44,289 nt of DNA from Myxococcales bacterium. GTDB taxonomy: Bacteria; Myxococcota_A; Polyangia; Palsa-1104; SHYY01. The stretch covers positions 91,393 through 135,681 of the forward strand of contig SHYY01000001.1 in the NCBI GenBank assembly GCA_009692555.1. Direction: 5' to 3'. Below are positions 42,325 through 44,289 of this stretch, in pieces. Positions within the stretch are counted from its first letter, which is position 1. Every line of letters starts with the position of its first letter. A program made the position numbers and the translations under genes. Under the pieces are notes generated by a model that saw only the letters and a list, made by a program, of their open reading frames with translations, made no database searches and was not told the DNA's origin.

Positions 42325-43332
42325 GTGCATCGCTACATCAAGGCCGCTGGCGCCGGGCAGAAGCGGGCGCGCGCGCTGACCCGCGAGGAGGCGCGCGCGG
42401 CGATGGGGCTGATCGCGGCGGGGCAGGTCGATCCGGTGCAGGTGGGCGCGTTCCTGCTCGCGCTACGGATGAAGGGCGAGACGGCCGACGAGCTGGCGGG
42501 TTTCACCGACGTGCTCACCGCCCACACGGTGCCGATCGAGGCGCCCGCTGGCACGCTCGCCGTCGACGGGCACGGCGATGGGCACGTCGGGATCCCGTCG
42601 CTGCTGCCGGCGGCGATGTGCGCGGCGTCGGCGCTCGGTGTGCCGGTGTGCCTCGGGGTGGATGCGGGCTCGCGCTTCGCCCGGCACGGCCTCGCGGCGG
42701 GGCTGCGGGCGATCGGCCTCGACGGTGCGCTCGATCCGGCGCGCGCCTCCCGCGATCTCGCCACGGCCGGGGTGGCTGCGTGCGATCTGGCGCTCACCTG
42801 CCCGCCGCTGGCGAAGCTCGTGGCGCTGCGGCCGCTGCTCGGCGTGCGCACCGCTGCGCAGACGCTCGCCAAGCTGGTCTCGCCGCTCGGACCGCTCCTC
42901 CGTCTGGTGGGGATCTTCCACGCACCCTACCTCGAGCCGACGGCGGCGGCGCTCGGGCGGCTGGGCGTCTCGCGGGGGCTGGTGGTGCAGGCGCTCGGGG
43001 GGCTGCCCGAGGCGCGCCCGGGCAAGCTGGTGCGCGTGGCCTACGCCGACGCCGCGCGCGCGACGCCCATCGATCTGCGCGGCTTCGGCGCCCCCGAGCC
43101 GGAGGACGAAGCGCCGCCGCATGTGGTCTCGGAGTTCGAGATCGACCTCGCCGCGGCCGAGGCCAACCGGGAGGCCCTCGACGGCCACCCGGTCCAGGCG
43201 CGACGGGCTGCGGCGGCTGCGGCCCTGCTCCTCCATGCAGCTTCCGGCGGCGATCCCGAATCGCTGGCCGGGGAGGCCTTCGAGTGCTTCGTGTCCGGGC
43301 GCGCCCGCACCATCGCTGCGCGGCTAGGCTGA
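42325..43332 (+). CDS. TrpD2/YbiB-like phosphoribosyltransferase-fold protein
   Basis: 335 residues, GTG start (MHRYIKAAGAG). The helical N-terminal domain (LTREEARAAMGLIAAGQVDPVQVGAFLLALRMKGET) matches the anthranilate phosphoribosyltransferase family. The catalytic glycine loop of TrpD (GTGGD) is replaced by DGHGDGHVGIPSLLPA. LVALRPLLGVRTAAQTLAKL and LVVQALGGLPEARPG follow. These traits point to the TrpD2/YbiB branch, which binds nucleic acid and is not shown to make tryptophan. No trp genes are nearby. Confidence 0.83.
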   Translation: MHRYIKAAGAGQKRARALTREEARAAMGLIAAGQVDPVQVGAFLLALRMKGETADELAGFTDVLTAHTVPIEAPAGTLAVDGHGDGHVGIPSLLPAAMCAASALGVPVCLGVDAGSRFARHGLAAGLRAIGLDGALDPARASRDLATAGVAACDLALTCPPLAKLVALRPLLGVRTAAQTLAKLVSPLGPLLRLVGIFHAPYLEPTAAALGRLGVSRGLVVQALGGLPEARPGKLVRVAYADAARATPIDLRGFGAPEPEDEAPPHVVSEFEIDLAAAEANREALDGHPVQARRAAAAAALLLHAASGGDPESLAGEAFECFVSGRARTIAARLG

Positions 43333-43401
43333 CGCGCGCGCCGACAGCGGTGGTTGCCGGCCGGGTCGCGTGGACAGTTCGCCCGCGCGCGGTCCGCGGC
43401 T

Positions 43402-43456
43402 CCGTTGGTTGCCGTTCCCGTTCCCGTTGGCGTTCCCGTTCCCGCTCCCGTTTCCC
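43402..43456. repeat. CCGTTn hexamer tract
   Basis: A run of ccgttg, ccgttc and ccgctc hexamers between the TrpD2-like gene and the truncated toxin. Same type as the tracts at 17646 and 29938. Confidence 0.65.
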
Positions 43457-43478
43457 CCCAATCCACACCGCTTGCCGG

Positions 43479-43506
43479 TTGTGTACATCGATCTTGTAGG
43501 TACAAT
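43479..43506 (+). promoter_or_regulatory. Candidate promoter of the toxin-remnant/antitoxin pair
   Basis: TTGTGT (43479-43484), 16-bp spacer, TACAAT (43501-43506), AT-rich against its surroundings. The ATG at 43512 is 6 bp from the -10, so the first ORF would be leaderless or not translated from it. Confidence 0.5.
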
Positions 43507-43511
43507 ACGTC

Positions 43512-43634
43512 ATGCGCATCCTTGGTTTCGACCGGGACGAAACCCATCGGTGCAAGGTGGTGACCGCCTATGAGCCGTCCAATCCAGGCTGGTGGAAGAA
43601 GTACGCGCGAGCAAAAGGGCTCGATGACAGCTAG
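43512..43634 (+). pseudogene. C-terminal remnant of a small toxin (DUF4258/BrnT/RelE-like)
   Basis: 40 residues: MRILGFDRDETHRCKVVTAY, then EPSNPGWWKKYARAKGLDDS. The segment KVVTAYEPSNPGWWKK looks like the end of a DUF4258/RelE-fold toxin, of which the N-terminal half is missing. It overlaps the RHH antitoxin gene by 11 nt, the normal toxin-antitoxin order for BrnT-like pairs. A small intact protein cannot be excluded. Confidence 0.5.
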
Positions 43635-43932
43635 GAAGCACGCGGCGCGGCGACCGCCGGAGGAGCGCGATCCCGACGCCGTTGCGTTCGAAGCCATCGA
43701 CTGGGGTCGCGCCGGGTCGCTGCCGATCGATCTCGATCCCGCGCTTGTCGAAGCCATCCGCGCGCGCTCGACCCTGCGACCGATCACGCTGCGCGTGGGG
43801 ACCGATCAGATCGAAGCGGCCCGCGCGGTGGCCGCGCTCACCGGCACGAAGTACCAGGCTGTTCTCCGTCGCTGGCTCGCCGAAGGAGCCAGCCGATCGC
43901 GCGCGCAGCGGAGACACGCAAAGGCGCGGTAG
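43624..43932 (+). CDS. Ribbon-helix-helix antitoxin-like protein
   Basis: 102 residues from the ATG at 43624 inside the preceding ORF. The C-terminal half is RPITLRVGTDQIEAARAVAA and LTGTKYQAVLRRWLAEGASR, a CopG/BrnA-type strand-helix-helix. The N-terminal half (FEAIDWGRAGSLPIDLD) would contact a toxin. With the toxin remnant in front it seems to be a surviving antitoxin, able to bind its own promoter at 43479. Confidence 0.75.
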   Translation: MTARKHAARRPPEERDPDAVAFEAIDWGRAGSLPIDLDPALVEAIRARSTLRPITLRVGTDQIEAARAVAALTGTKYQAVLRRWLAEGASRSRAQRRHAKAR

Positions 43933-44021
43933 CGCCGCGGATCGACGAACCATGATGTGCTCTGCGAGCCCGAGGCAGTGGCGAGCCGACTCTGGACGGA
44001 GCTCCACGACGCCCACCCTCA

Positions 44022-44045
44022 CCCTCACCCGCCAGCGGGTGAGGG
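44022..44045. terminator. 11-bp perfect hairpin after the antitoxin gene
   Basis: CCCTCACCCGC-ca-GCGGGTGAGGG, 89 bp past the stop. Terminator-like, without a U-tract. Confidence 0.45.
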
Positions 44046-44141
44046 AGACAAGCCGACCAGGAACAATCTACGACCAGCGGCGCCCGCCGTCCCGACAACA
44101 GGGAACCGCGCCCCGTGCCGTGCGACGGACAGTGCCGTGCG

Positions 44142-44289
44142 GGGTGCTGAACAGCGGAGGGGGCCCTCTTGCTGGCTCTTGCTCGTCACGTAGTCGTAGT
44201 CGTAGTCGTAGTCGTCCCGTCCGCAGCGACGGCAATCGAACTTCCTCCCGCAACAAATTCATCCTGCCAACCGACCACCCTGGCCACCC
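44142..44289 (+). mobile_element. Hexamer-repeat element, copy C (cut by window end)
   Basis: Starts GGGTGCTGAACAGCGGAGGG, then the tandem CTCTTGCTGG-CTCTTGCTCG, CACGTAGTC hexamers (44187-44215) and the spacer also found in copies A and B (GACGGCAATCGAACTTCCTC). The same orientation as copy B. The window ends before the four-helix-bundle ORF and the right terminus. Confidence 0.8.

Overview
The window is very GC-rich and gene-dense. It reads as Myxococcota chromosome, probably Polyangia-like (inference). The main signs are secreted proteins ending in a MYXO-CTERM-type sorting tail (Cys motif, one membrane helix, Arg cluster), Dictyostelium-type Cys-rich repeat proteins, many lipoproteins, a Hanks-type kinase with a GspE-like N-terminus, and a zinc-finger ParA. 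No rRNA, tRNA, CRISPR array, phage or autonomous transposase gene was seen.

Layout. (1) 1-9.2 kb: surface proteins. Two tandem paralogous Cys-rich proteins (the first cut by the window edge), a sulfatase-modifying-factor-like lipoprotein, a 997-residue MYXO-CTERM protein whose signal peptide contains a 180-bp palindromic insertion, and an ExbD/TolR gene broken by an in-frame TGA. (2) 9.2-12.1 kb: a beta-barrel protein and a lipoprotein with a degenerate metzincin site, probably one operon. (3) 12.1-13 kb: scrap region with a diverged repeat end, a 50-bp copy of a kinase zinc ribbon and a decayed VapBC-like pair. (4) 13-24.8 kb: kinase plus response regulator, polysaccharide deacetylase, FabG-ACP-LolA, ParA plus small partner, a two-gene envelope operon, a class III CoA-transferase, a zinc-ribbon protein with a histone-H1-like tail, and a TPR/AAA+ pair. 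(5) 24.8-32.1 kb: accessory region with a reductase remnant, a frameshifted nucleotidyltransferase toxin, two inverted copies of a ~465-bp repeat element around a sialidase-like lipoprotein, a Cys-rich lipoprotein and an intact VapBC pair. (6) 32.2-39 kb: histidine kinase, response regulator and secreted protein; a lipoprotein behind a 22-bp inverted-repeat switch-like segment; a matrixin-like MYXO-CTERM protease and its partner; rubrerythrin with DUF3501. (7) 39-44.3 kb: a frameshifted ATPase with a TOPRIM-like partner (possible defence module), a pteridine-reductase-like SDR, a TrpD2/YbiB-like protein, a truncated toxin with its antitoxin, and the start of a third repeat element.

The most unusual signal is the repeat element at 26722-27190, 29057-29520 and 44142-end. 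It has an 11-bp terminal inverted repeat, arrays of GTAGTC hexamers facing inward from both ends, and a short ORF for the C-terminal part of a 23S-rRNA-intervening-sequence-type four-helix-bundle protein. One copy is flanked by a perfect 9-bp direct repeat. A diverged end with GTGGCC hexamers lies at 12186. No transposase is encoded, so it looks like a non-autonomous mobile family.

Several genes are broken by single-base indels next to short homopolymers (12818, 12875-12881, 25683, 39449-39451). These may be real decay or assembly error; raw reads would decide.
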